A DNA stretch of 64,000 bases, from positions 99,951 to 163,950 of the forward strand of contig CAUVXJ010000016.1 in the NCBI GenBank assembly GCA_963555925.1, given 5' to 3'. Within the stretch, counting starts at the first letter, position 1, and each line of letters opens with the position of its first letter. Below are positions 26,997-35,148 of the stretch, piece after piece. The notes under the pieces are model-generated. The model made no database searches and was not told the DNA's origin. It worked only from the letters and a program-made list of their open reading frames with translations. The position numbers and the translations under genes are program-made. This DNA comes from Protofrankia sp963555925. Its GTDB lineage: Bacteria; Actinomycetota; Actinomycetes; Frankiales; Frankiaceae.

Positions 26997-28591
26997 GAAT
27001 GCTGCGGCTGTTCCGGTGTTGATCGGGCCAGCCGCAGCAGCGGGAACAGGAGTACGACGCACACGGCGAGCCCGGCGAGGGGGAGCAGGACCAGCCGGGC
27101 GGCGTCCCCGTGTACCGCCGTGCCGAGGCCCGTCATCACCAGGACAAGGGCAGTGGTTGCGACGGCCGGCCGGCCGCAGTACCGCAGGGCGGCGGTGGGG
27201 CGGACGTCCGCCCGCGCAATGGCGAACATGAAGGCGGGGCCTACGACCGCCACGGCCACCGCGGCCTGGGCGAAGGCGACACCACCGATGCCGGCCGTGT
27301 GTGCGCCGATGAGCAGGGCCGGGGTGAGGACCACCAGCCAGATCCCCTGGACGGCGAAGACCGCGCGGGATCGGCCGGCACCCACCAGCAGGTCGTAGGC
27401 GAGTTCGGCGGCGACGCGGGCGGCCCCGAGGACCGCGAGCCAGCGCAGGGCGTCGGCGGCGGCATCCCATTTCGATCCGTAGACGGTGCGGATCACCGGC
27501 CCGGCGAGCACGGCGAGGATCGCGCAGACCGGCAGCGTGGCCGCCATCAGCAGTGCGATCGAGCGGGCGAACGCGTCGCTGAGCGCACGGCGATCGGTCG
27601 ACAGCCGGGCGAACGCCGGCATGGCCACTCTGCGCACGGCCAGGGAGAACATGTTGACCGGCCAGCTGGAAAGGTTGAACGCCAACATGTAGAAACCGAG
27701 CGCCACCGGTCCCAGGACAGCGCCGACGACGACATAGTCGACGTTGAGCACTCCGAAGACCAGCAGACTTGAGCCCGCCAGCGGAAGACCGAAGTCCAGC
27801 AACGCGCGGACCTGACTCCGGTCGAAGCCGAACCGGATCTGTGCTCCGGCGAAGATGAAGATCAGCAATGAGGTGGTGATGTTACCGGCCAGATAACCGA
27901 TGGCCAGGCTCCAGGCGCCATGCCCGAGGACGGCCAGCCCGAGGGTGGCAGTCGTGTTGACAACGAGCCCGGCAAGGTCGGCGACCATTCGCCGGCCCTG
28001 TTGGAAACCGCGGGTGAGCAACGCCGCGGGAACCGATGCCAATCCATCGACGATCATGCTGGCTGCCAGCAGCCGGACCAGGCCGGTCGCCTCGCCTGAG
28101 CCGAGCAGACGTGCGATGGCAGGTGCCAGCACCAGGGTGAGCAGGAAAAGTCCGGTACTGAAGCCGGTCGACAACGTCTGTACGGTCGAGGCGATCAGTC
28201 GTGGGTTCCCCGGCCAACGCACGATCGCGAGGGAGACACCCAGCTCGTTGATGGACAACAGCGCATTCAGGACGACCAGCGCGACCGCGAAGTCGCCGTA
28301 GTCCGACGGGCTGAGCAGTCGGGCGAGGACGACCCCGGTGACGACGGTGCCCAGGCGGCTGAGCGCATTGTTCAGGACGCTGAAGCCGAGGCCGCGCCGG
28401 ACGGCCCCGCCGAGCCTCGCTCCGGTGCCGTCGCCCTGGTTGTCGTCGCCCTGGTTGTTGTCGCCCCCGTCGGTGTTGCCCTCCTGGTCGTTGTCGTCAT
28501 GGTTCTCGGCGGACGGTCCCTGGGCCGGATCGGCCAAGGTCTGCGGGGATGGCACCCCAGGTGTTGACGCGTTTGCCGGCATGTGCGGCAT
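26876..28591 (-). CDS. Polysaccharide flippase (Wzx-like, MOP superfamily)
   Basis: This 571-aa protein has about twelve to fourteen hydrophobic segments beginning at SVLNNALSRLGTVVTGVVLARLLSPSDYGDFAVA, the usual opening of Polysacc_synt/Wzx proteins that flip lipid-linked repeat units outward. It carries two low-complexity ends: an acidic Asp/Asn/Gly N-terminus (about residues 30-53) and a Pro/Glu/Thr C-terminal tail. That tail is encoded opposite the acetyltransferase tail. It is divergent from the DUF4082 lipoprotein gene. A second flippase lies at 47357. Confidence 0.85.
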   Translation of the reverse strand: MPHMPANASTPGVPSPQTLADPAQGPSAENHDDNDQEGNTDGGDNNQGDDNQGDGTGARLGGAVRRGLGFSVLNNALSRLGTVVTGVVLARLLSPSDYGDFAVALVVLNALLSINELGVSLAIVRWPGNPRLIASTVQTLSTGFSTGLFLLTLVLAPAIARLLGSGEATGLVRLLAASMIVDGLASVPAALLTRGFQQGRRMVADLAGLVVNTTATLGLAVLGHGAWSLAIGYLAGNITTSLLIFIFAGAQIRFGFDRSQVRALLDFGLPLAGSSLLVFGVLNVDYVVVGAVLGPVALGFYMLAFNLSSWPVNMFSLAVRRVAMPAFARLSTDRRALSDAFARSIALLMAATLPVCAILAVLAGPVIRTVYGSKWDAAADALRWLAVLGAARVAAELAYDLLVGAGRSRAVFAVQGIWLVVLTPALLIGAHTAGIGGVAFAQAAVAVAVVGPAFMFAIARADVRPTAALRYCGRPAVATTALVLVMTGLGTAVHGDAARLVLLPLAGLAVCVVLLFPLLRLARSTPEQPQHSYGTETAEGIEPPAGAETPPGAETPADTASHSPSVSAAGL

Positions 28592-28933
28592 GGTTCCCCC
28601 ATCTGCGACTGGCCGGTCGGTGTCGCGGCCATGCGGTGGCGCTTATCGAAGCCTGGTTCTGCTAGAATTTATGCCGATCATCGTTATTGTCATCGTTAAT
28701 GTCATCGTTGACATCATCTGGAAACAACACGATGACAACGCCGCGTTGCCTCACTGCTCCATCCGGGACGGGTGTGCAGGGTGCCCTTCCGGAGTGAATC
28801 GCGAGAGGCGATGGATGCATCACCGTCGGCGACGGTACTGCTCTCAGGCATATGCAGCGTGTTCATTGCGCATCGGTCGCGTCGCCAGCAGGCGATCACT
28901 TGAATCGGTGTCCCGACCAAAGGATATGTCTAT
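28592..28933. other. Divergent control region, flippase / DUF4082 lipoprotein
   Basis: This is a 342-base AT-richer stretch between divergent starts. It contains a 12-bp direct repeat array at 28678-28713 and promoter-like hexamers on both strands (see separate entry). A TAGAAT at 28663-28668 is another possible -10. No convincing gene is seen. Confidence 0.6.
28678..28713. promoter_or_regulatory. Three 12-bp direct repeats overlapping promoter hexamers
   Basis: TCATCGTTATTG, TCATCGTTAATG and TCATCGTTGACA are adjacent, followed by a partial TCATC. On the minus strand ATGACA and TAAATT are about 16 bases apart, a fair -35/-10 pair for the flippase. On the plus strand the third repeat contains TTGACA. 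Evenly spaced direct repeats (about one helical turn) in a divergent promoter suggest regulator binding. Confidence 0.5.
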
Positions 28934-29743
28934 ATGACGACCTTCATTCGTCCTTCGCTCGGGGTTGCCGGTCGATCCGCGCACGGGTCCGGTCGGGCGT
29001 GGTGGCCAGCGGGCCGACGCACGTTCGAGCATGGATTTTCCTCGGTGGGGAAGGCCCGGGTTCCCGGGGTACGCGGCGGCCGCCGTGGGTACCACCGGCA
29101 TGCGCCTCGGGTCGTAGCGGTCCTGCTCCTGGGCGTGGTGGGGCTCGCGGCCGCTGGCTGCTCCGATTCCGTCGGGGACGGACCGAGGCCGTCGGTGAGC
29201 CCGAGCCCACAGGCGCGGTCGCAACTGATCTCCCTCTGGAACAACGACGCCAAGCCCGTGCCCGAGGCCGATCCGGACCCCGCCGCGGTCGAAGTCGGGC
29301 TCCGGTTCCGTGTCGACATCCCGGGCGACATCCTTGGAATACGGTTTTACAAGGGTCCCGACAACATCGGTGAACATACGGTCAGTCTGTGGTCCGGCGC
29401 CGGTGAGCGGCTGGCGATGGCCACCGCTACCGGTGAAAGCGATACCGGCTGGCAGGTGGTGATGCTGGCCAAGCCCGTGTCGGTGCAGGCGGCCATCACG
29501 TACACGGCCTCGTATTTCGCGCCGACGGGCCATTACTCGGCGACCCCCGAGTTCTTCGATCAGGTCGTGCCGGTCAGCGGGCCGTTGCGCGTCGCCGGGG
29601 CGACCAGCGGGGTGTATCACTACGGCGGCGGCTTTCCTGAGACGACCTACCGCGACTCCAACTACTGGACCGATGTCCTGTTTCGACCGGCGTCGCAGCC
29701 CTCAGATGAGCCCACGGCCGCTCCTTTGACTCCGGTCTCATAA
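28934..29743 (+). CDS. DUF4082 lipoprotein
   Basis: This 269-aa protein has a hydrophobic segment ending LAAAGC (Cys76), a loose lipobox, then a Ser/Pro linker and one DUF4082 module. The module has EVGLRFRVDIPGDILGIRFYKG, WQVVMLAKPVSV, TASYFAPTGHYS and YRDSNYWTDVLF. It is the same module that occurs four times in the protein at 14192. From ATG 28934 the pre-Cys region is 75 residues, which is long; GTG 29045 would give a normal signal of 38 residues. It probably sits on the outer face of the membrane in the polysaccharide matrix. Function is unknown. Confidence 0.75.
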   Translation: MTTFIRPSLGVAGRSAHGSGRAWWPAGRRTFEHGFSSVGKARVPGVRGGRRGYHRHAPRVVAVLLLGVVGLAAAGCSDSVGDGPRPSVSPSPQARSQLISLWNNDAKPVPEADPDPAAVEVGLRFRVDIPGDILGIRFYKGPDNIGEHTVSLWSGAGERLAMATATGESDTGWQVVMLAKPVSVQAAITYTASYFAPTGHYSATPEFFDQVVPVSGPLRVAGATSGVYHYGGGFPETTYRDSNYWTDVLFRPASQPSDEPTAAPLTPVS

Positions 29744-29911
29744 GAGCGACCGGCAATAGGGGACGCGGCGTCGCGGGGCCGGGGCACGCAACTCGCGTTG
29801 TTGTCGTCGGTCGCCACCCGACACCTCCGGTGACTTCCTCCTCGCACCTCACGATCTACGCACCTCAGCCCCGCTCCTTGATCTACTTTTCTATTGTCGG
29901 GCGCTCTGACG

Positions 29912-29972
29912 GGTCGAAGGGCGCGCGACGATCGTCAGATCGCGTGCCCGGAGGCCGCAGTCCCCGGAGCGC
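29912..29972. repeat. Diverged third copy of the 62-bp hairpin repeat
   Basis: This matches the tandem unit at 11210-11333. The stem is kept: GGGCGCGCGA pairs with TCGCGTGCCC through one G-T wobble. Keeping the stem while bases change suggests the RNA or hairpin form matters. Confidence 0.8.
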
Positions 29973-30206
29973 TAACGGGTGGTTATCGCTGGCGGCCTAC
30001 GTTGTGGTGGGGCGCGGCCTGATCATCAGGCCGGTCGGTGGGATGCGCGGGGGCATGTCGCGTCGGCGCGCACCCCGCCGCCCCGCCATCCCGGGCGCCC
30101 GGGGCAGGCCTGCGGCAAGATTCGTTCTCGTCACATGACGTTCATCTTCCTGAGCTCAAATAGTGGCGTCGAGGGGGGATGCTTGGTATCTTGTTGGGTT
30201 GTTGTC

Positions 30207-30232
30207 GCTTGTCGTGCATCGTCACGACAAGC
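30207..30232. promoter_or_regulatory. Perfect 10-bp inverted repeat upstream of the Wzz-like gene
   Basis: GCTTGTCGTG, the spacer CATCGT and CACGACAAGC form a perfect palindrome about 95 bases before the GTG start. No T-run follows. It is a candidate operator or leader hairpin controlling the export genes. Confidence 0.55.
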
Positions 30233-30327
30233 TCCAACGCCCTTCTCGCTCGGATGTCGGCCGTGTATCTTGGACCTGATCCGGTGTCGGCGCAATGCTG
30301 ACCCGCGCTGGGGGGCAAGGGGCACGA

Positions 30328-31236
30328 GTGTATTTTTCGGATTTCATCGGGGTTCTTGTCCGTCGCTGGTATATCCTGATCGTCGGGATTATTCTGACCG
30401 GCCTGGCTGGGGTCGGCGTGCGCGCCACCATCGGTCCGACATTCCAAGCCCATGCGGCGGTGGTGGTACTTCCGCCGACGTCGGACGCCGGTACGACCAG
30501 CACGGCGGCGAGCCGAAACCCGTATCTGTCCCTACCCCTGGGTAACACCGCGGACGTTCTTACTCGGATCATGGGGACCGAAAGCGTTCGACAGGAGCTC
30601 AAGGCCGCACACGCCACGTCGGCCTACACCATCGCGCTGGTAGCCGACGGTTCTCCAGTGCTTGAGATTGCCGCAACGGACACTTCACCGGCCGCCGCGA
30701 CCAACACGGCCTCCGTGCTGGTCAAGGTGGCCGGGACCGAGCTTGAAAAGCTGCAGGTCATGCAGAACGTGCCGAAGAACGCGATGATCCGGGCCAGCCA
30801 ACTTATTTCCCCGAGCGAACCCGATGTACTCCACGGGAGCCAGATTCGGGCGCTACTCGGTGTAGTCGCGCTTGGTCTCATCCTATCGGTCACGATGTGT
30901 TTCATCGCCGAGGGAGCCTTTACCGGGCGGCGCGCGGCCTTGGCCGCCGCGGTCCGCGGCCGGCGCACCACCGGCTCGCCGAGCGGCGCGAGTTCGAAGG
31001 GCGCAGCCCGGTCGCGGGGCGATTCGCGCGACTCCGCGGCGTCCGCCAAGGGGCGCAGCGTCGATGATGTGGAGGAGGACGACGGCAGCGACGTTGATTC
31101 CGAAGATCTGGAGGAGCTGGAGGAGCTGGACTGGGATGACGAGGGAGACGACGAGAAGCAGGGCCCCGCGCAGCCACGGGACACCCGTGAGACCACGATG
31201 GTTCTGGTAGGCCTGCGTCGCCGTTCCGAAAAGTAG
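30328..31236 (+). CDS. Wzz-like chain-length regulator
   Basis: This polysaccharide co-polymerase-type protein has TM1 at WYILIVGIILTGLAGVGV, an extracytoplasmic region of about 150 residues, and TM2 at ALLGVVALGLILSVTMCFIAEGAF. The cytosolic tail is long: first basic, then very acidic (VEEDDGSDVDSEDLEELEELDWDDEGDDE). There is no kinase domain. I start it at GTG 30328 because AAGGGG lies five bases upstream. The Wzy-like gene follows after eight bases. Such proteins set polymer length by contacting Wzy. The acidic tail is unusual for the family. Confidence 0.78.
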   Translation: MYFSDFIGVLVRRWYILIVGIILTGLAGVGVRATIGPTFQAHAAVVVLPPTSDAGTTSTAASRNPYLSLPLGNTADVLTRIMGTESVRQELKAAHATSAYTIALVADGSPVLEIAATDTSPAAATNTASVLVKVAGTELEKLQVMQNVPKNAMIRASQLISPSEPDVLHGSQIRALLGVVALGLILSVTMCFIAEGAFTGRRAALAAAVRGRRTTGSPSGASSKGAARSRGDSRDSAASAKGRSVDDVEEDDGSDVDSEDLEELEELDWDDEGDDEKQGPAQPRDTRETTMVLVGLRRRSEK

Positions 31237-31244
31237 GCCGGCCA

Positions 31245-32657
31245 ATGCGTGGTCTGCCCTTCGGTACCGCCCGGTTCGTGTCGCCTCGTGTTCACCTGCC
31301 ATATGTAGATGTCACTTCATTGTTGTCGCTTTATGTTCTGCTCCTTCTCGGTATTCCGTCACAGCTGATTTTCGGCCCTCTCGGCGCCGCAGGTACACCG
31401 GCCAATCTGTTGGGAATGGTCTGCCTGTTCTGGTGGATCCTCGCAGTCATGCTGCCGTTCGGGGGTGTGGCATCAGGCCCACAGCCGGTCCGTATCGCGA
31501 TGGTGTTCCTGTCCGCCATGGTGTTGGGAAGTTACGCGGCCGGTGCGATGCGGCCGGATATCGTCCCCGAAGAACTCCGCGCCGCTGACCGTGGATTATT
31601 GCTGTTGGCGACCTGGGCCGGTGTGGCCCTGATAACCGCGGACGGCATCCGGTCGTGGAGCCGGTTGGACGATCTGATCAGCCGTCTGGTCGGGATGGGT
31701 GTCTTTCTCGCGGTCCTCGGCATACTGCAGTTCTCGATCGGCCTCAACATCGCCGGATACATCCACATTCCGGGTCTACGGGTGAACGGGACCCTTGATC
31801 TCATCTCCGCCCGGTCGATATTCCGCCGGATCACCGGTACCGCGAGCCATCCGATCGAGTTCGGTGTGGTACTGGGAATGCTGTTTCCTCTCGCGATAAG
31901 CCGTGCGTTTGCCGCACCGCCGGGGAAGCTGAAGGTGCGGCGGTGGTTCGCCGCGGGCAGCATCGGCCTCGCACTGCCCATGTCGGTGTCACGGTCGGCG
32001 ATTCTTACCATCGTGGTGGTTGCCCTTTTCATCATCCCGAGTTGGGATCGCCGGCGGCGACTCGCCACGCTCAAGGTGATGCCACTGTTTCTCGTCGGCG
32101 TGCGACTGATGATTCCCGGATTGCTCGGTACGATCACGAGCCTGTTCACAAACATCAGCAGCGACCCGAGCACCACGGGCCGGACCGAGGACTATGCGGC
32201 GGCCGCGAAGTACATTGCATTACATCCGTTGTTCGGGCGAGGTTTTCGTACGTTCATCCCGAGCATGTACCGGTTCCTGGACAACCAGTATCTGATGACC
32301 ATCGTGGATGCTGGGCTGATCGGCCTGGTCCTGTTGCTGTTGACCTTCCTGATCGGAATCTTCACCGCTCGCGGTGCGCGCCGGCGTAACGACGATCCCA
32401 TTCGTAAGGATCTTGCTCAGGGGATCGCGGCGGCCATCGCGGCGGCAATGGTCAGCTTCGCGACCTTTGACGCACTCAGCTTCCCGATGTGTGGTGGGCT
32501 GCTCTTCTTGTTGATTGGTCTTGCCGGCGCGATGTGGCGATTGTCGAGTCAACCTCATGATCAGATTGAGCAGGGCCGTCCGGAGCCTCGTGCGTCCCTC
32601 GCCTCGGTTGCACCTGCACGGCCTTTGGTCGACCAGATGACCGGTGCGGCCCGTTGA
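31245..32657 (+). CDS. O-antigen polymerase/ligase-like membrane protein (Wzy/WaaL)
   Basis: This 470-aa protein has about eleven hydrophobic segments. The long periplasmic-type loop contains ITGTASHPIEFG and, before the last segments, HPLFGRGFRTFIPSMYRFLDNQYLMTIVDAGLIGL, typical of the O-antigen ligase/polymerase family (PF04932). It should polymerise or transfer repeat units outside the membrane. It follows the Wzz-like gene directly. Confidence 0.8.
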   Translation: MRGLPFGTARFVSPRVHLPYVDVTSLLSLYVLLLLGIPSQLIFGPLGAAGTPANLLGMVCLFWWILAVMLPFGGVASGPQPVRIAMVFLSAMVLGSYAAGAMRPDIVPEELRAADRGLLLLATWAGVALITADGIRSWSRLDDLISRLVGMGVFLAVLGILQFSIGLNIAGYIHIPGLRVNGTLDLISARSIFRRITGTASHPIEFGVVLGMLFPLAISRAFAAPPGKLKVRRWFAAGSIGLALPMSVSRSAILTIVVVALFIIPSWDRRRRLATLKVMPLFLVGVRLMIPGLLGTITSLFTNISSDPSTTGRTEDYAAAAKYIALHPLFGRGFRTFIPSMYRFLDNQYLMTIVDAGLIGLVLLLLTFLIGIFTARGARRRNDDPIRKDLAQGIAAAIAAAMVSFATFDALSFPMCGGLLFLLIGLAGAMWRLSSQPHDQIEQGRPEPRASLASVAPARPLVDQMTGAAR

Positions 32658-32924
32658 TCAGTACTGCAGGTTGCGTGATTATCCTTCGCATGGCTTGACG
32701 GCTACTCTCACCAGGCTTTTTCCTGTATTCGTGGAAGGCTTGCCGGTCCTGCCTTCAGGTTGCGATCCCAGAAGAGTTCCGCCAGCGTGGCGAGCGGTTC
32801 CCCGATACCGGGCGGGGGTTGTCCGTGGAGCCGGTCGTGGCCGGCGACCGGTGATACTGGTGCGTGGTCGAATCTGCTAGGCTCGATTTGGCCGGTGGGA
32901 GTGCGCCATACCTGGGGGGGATGG

Positions 32925-33962
32925 ATGACGGGGGCCCAGTCACGCGACGATTGTGCTGTCGTTGGCATAGCCGTGGGTAGTGAGAGTGAACCGTCGGTAA
33001 AAACCGACGGTTATTCTGAGTTATCTCCAGGCGGGTTGCCGTCGACCCGCAGCCGGTTCGTTCGGGGCATGCTGCGTGGAGCGGCGGAGGAAAACGCGTC
33101 CTTCCCGTCCATCGAGCTGCAGGGCATCCCCCTGGTCTGTCTGACGGTTGCCGACGCGCGCAACGCCGTCCGGGCAGCGATGGAGGATCCCCGGCCCGCA
33201 CTCGTTGCCTATGTCAACGCGCACTCGCTCAATCTCGCCTACACCGACATCGCCTACCGGGCTGCGCTGCAGCGGGCTCACCTGGTGCTGCCGGACGGTA
33301 TCGGTGTCGCGGTCGCAGCCAGGATGCGAGGGCTGCGTTTCGCCGCGAACCTCAACGGTACGGATTTCACCCCGGTGCTGCTCACCCTCGCCGCCGAACA
33401 GGGGTATCGGGTCTTCCTGTTCGGCGGTCGGGCCGGTGTGGCCGGCCAAGCCGGTGATGTCCTACGGGAACGGATCCCGGGGCTACGCATCGCTGGAGTT
33501 CGGGACGGCTATGGCTGGACGGACGATCCGGACTCGGTTGTCGAGGAGATCAGGGCGGCACGGGCTGACCTGCTGGTGACCGCACTCGGGAACCCGTTAC
33601 AGGAGCTGTGGCTGGACCGCTATCTGGAAGCCACCGGCGTGCGCCTCGGGGTCGGGGTCGGCGCGTTTCTCGACTTCACAGCCGGCCGGGTGCCGCGCGC
33701 CCCGGCTTGGATGATCAAAAATCGCCTGGAGTGGATGTGGCGCCTCAGCGTCGAGCCACGCCGGATGTGGCGTCGCTACCTGGTCGGTAATCCACTGTTC
33801 ATCTGGCGGACGCTGGTGAGCAGGCAGCCACCGGCCCAGCTTCGGCTGCGGCGCCGTGTCCTCGCCGGCGCGTACCCGGTTCCGGCTGAGTCATGGGTCG
33901 TTCGCCAGGGTCAGCCCGCATCCCACGCCAGGTTGGCCCCGCCGGCAGAGGCGTCACAGTGA
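32925..33962 (+). CDS. WecG/TagA/CpsF glycosyltransferase (GT26)
   Basis: Family motifs are present: LVAYVNAHSLNLAY, VLPDGIGV, ANLNGTDFTPVLL, RVFLFGGRAGVA, LVTALGNPLQELWL and GVGAFLDFTAGRVPRAPAWM. Members add the second sugar (ManNAc or ManNAcA) to GlcNAc-PP-undecaprenol. This implies that a WecA/TagO-type initiating enzyme exists elsewhere. ATG 32925 is chosen because a run of G ends four bases upstream. The stop overlaps the next gene (GTGA). Confidence 0.9.
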   Translation: MTGAQSRDDCAVVGIAVGSESEPSVKTDGYSELSPGGLPSTRSRFVRGMLRGAAEENASFPSIELQGIPLVCLTVADARNAVRAAMEDPRPALVAYVNAHSLNLAYTDIAYRAALQRAHLVLPDGIGVAVAARMRGLRFAANLNGTDFTPVLLTLAAEQGYRVFLFGGRAGVAGQAGDVLRERIPGLRIAGVRDGYGWTDDPDSVVEEIRAARADLLVTALGNPLQELWLDRYLEATGVRLGVGVGAFLDFTAGRVPRAPAWMIKNRLEWMWRLSVEPRRMWRRYLVGNPLFIWRTLVSRQPPAQLRLRRRVLAGAYPVPAESWVVRQGQPASHARLAPPAEASQ

Positions 33963-35044
33963 CCGCTGACCGCCAGCCATCGGGCTCTGCCCAGATGCCA
34001 GCTTCGGCGGAGCCGGCGGCGCTGCACATGCCGTCCCTGGGTGATTCTTCGGCGCACGCGGTATCGCTGGCCGGGGAGCAGCCGGACGTGACGGTGGTCG
34101 TCGTCACGTCCAACAGCGCCGAGGTCATCGTGGACTGCCTGGATGCACTGCCCGGGGCCTTTGCAGCGGGCTCGCGCGGCGGGCTCTCGTGGCGGGTCGT
34201 GGTCGTCGACAACGGCTCGACCGATGACACGACGGTTCTGGTCGGCAAGGCCGACCCGGACGCGTTGGTTGTCGAGACCGGCGCGAACAACGGATACGCG
34301 GCGGGTGTCAACGCCGGCCTTGCCACCGTGCAGCCGCGACGGGCGGCTCTGGTGATCAATTCCGACGTTCGGCTTGACCGGGGCAGTGTCACGGCGCTGT
34401 GGGACGCCCTGCGGCCCTTCGACACCGGCATCTGCGTCCCGAGATTGCGTGATGCTCACGGCCGGTTGCACCACTCGCTGCGCCGTGAGCCCACGGTGCT
34501 TCGGGCGCTGGGCGAAGCGGTGCTCGGTGGTGAGCGATCCGGGCGGACTGCGACGCTCGGGGAGGTCGTCATGGACGACCGTCTGTACGCCTCACCCCAG
34601 GTCGCGGACTGGGCAACCGGTGCCGCTATGCTGATCTCCCGGGAGTGCCTGGACGCGGTGGGTCCCTGGGACGAGTCCTTCTTTCTGTACTCGGAGGAGA
34701 CCGACTTCATCCTCCGCGCTCGCGATCACGGATTCCTGCTGCGCTACGTACCACCGGCGGGCGCCGTCCAGCTGGGTGGTGATCAGAATTTCTCGCCGCA
34801 GCTATGGGCTCTGGGTCAGATGAACAGAGTACGGCTGCAGCGCCATCGCCGAGGTGTGGCCGCCGCGCGCGCGATGCGCTGGGCGTTGATTCTCAACGCG
34901 GGTCTTCGTGCCCGCCGGTCGCCGACACACAGACGGGCGTTGCGACTGCTGTTGTCCATCAACCCCGCGGTCGGGTTCCCGCCGGTTGCCTCGTTGATCG
35001 GGGTTCCGGACATTTCGAGTGGTCCGCCGGCGGCCGGGCCATGA
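33959..35044 (+). CDS. GT2 glycosyltransferase (rhamnosyltransferase-like)
   Basis: The GT-A fold opens with VTVVVVTSNSAEVIVDCLDAL and VVVVDNGSTDDT, followed by NNGYAAGVNAGL, VINSDVRLD (DxD-like) and the C-terminal FFLYSEETDFILRARDHG, as in WbbL-type GT2 enzymes. GTG 33959 overlaps the previous stop. It adds one sugar to the lipid-linked unit; donor unknown. Its stop overlaps the ATG of the second micro-ORF. Confidence 0.87.
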   Translation: MTADRQPSGSAQMPASAEPAALHMPSLGDSSAHAVSLAGEQPDVTVVVVTSNSAEVIVDCLDALPGAFAAGSRGGLSWRVVVVDNGSTDDTTVLVGKADPDALVVETGANNGYAAGVNAGLATVQPRRAALVINSDVRLDRGSVTALWDALRPFDTGICVPRLRDAHGRLHHSLRREPTVLRALGEAVLGGERSGRTATLGEVVMDDRLYASPQVADWATGAAMLISRECLDAVGPWDESFFLYSEETDFILRARDHGFLLRYVPPAGAVQLGGDQNFSPQLWALGQMNRVRLQRHRRGVAAARAMRWALILNAGLRARRSPTHRRALRLLLSINPAVGFPPVASLIGVPDISSGPPAAGP

Positions 35045-35148
35045 CCATGCCCACGGCGCGGGAAGTCGTGACCTGGCAGGCCCGCGCTGGGGAACCGCTG
35101 CAGCTCTGCGACGCGCTCACGCTGATGAGGTTTTGGGGGAGAAAGTGA
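35041..35148 (+). CDS. Coupled micro-ORF, 35 codons
   Basis: ATG 35041 overlaps the GT2 stop (ATGA). The frame starts MTMPTAREVVTWQARAGE and ends LMRFWGRK, and its TGA overlaps the GTG of the sugar dehydrogenase. The ribosome binding site of that gene (GGGGGAGA) lies inside it. No family is recognised. It has the same double-overlap arrangement as the 31-codon frame at 26254, without sequence similarity that I can see. Confidence 0.45.
   Translation: MTMPTAREVVTWQARAGEPLQLCDALTLMRFWGRK

Larger units (their letters stand above)
29744..30327. other. Intergenic region with two hairpins
   Basis: These 584 bases between the lipoprotein and the Wzz-like gene hold the third copy of the 62-bp hairpin repeat (29912-29972) and a perfect 26-bp inverted repeat (30207-30232). 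I see no credible gene. It probably contains the promoter of the second sugar operon, but no clear hexamer pair is visible. Confidence 0.5.

Noticed and set aside
29830..30138. Open frame after the DUF4082 lipoprotein
   Set aside because: It runs through the 62-bp hairpin repeat and has no protein-like composition.
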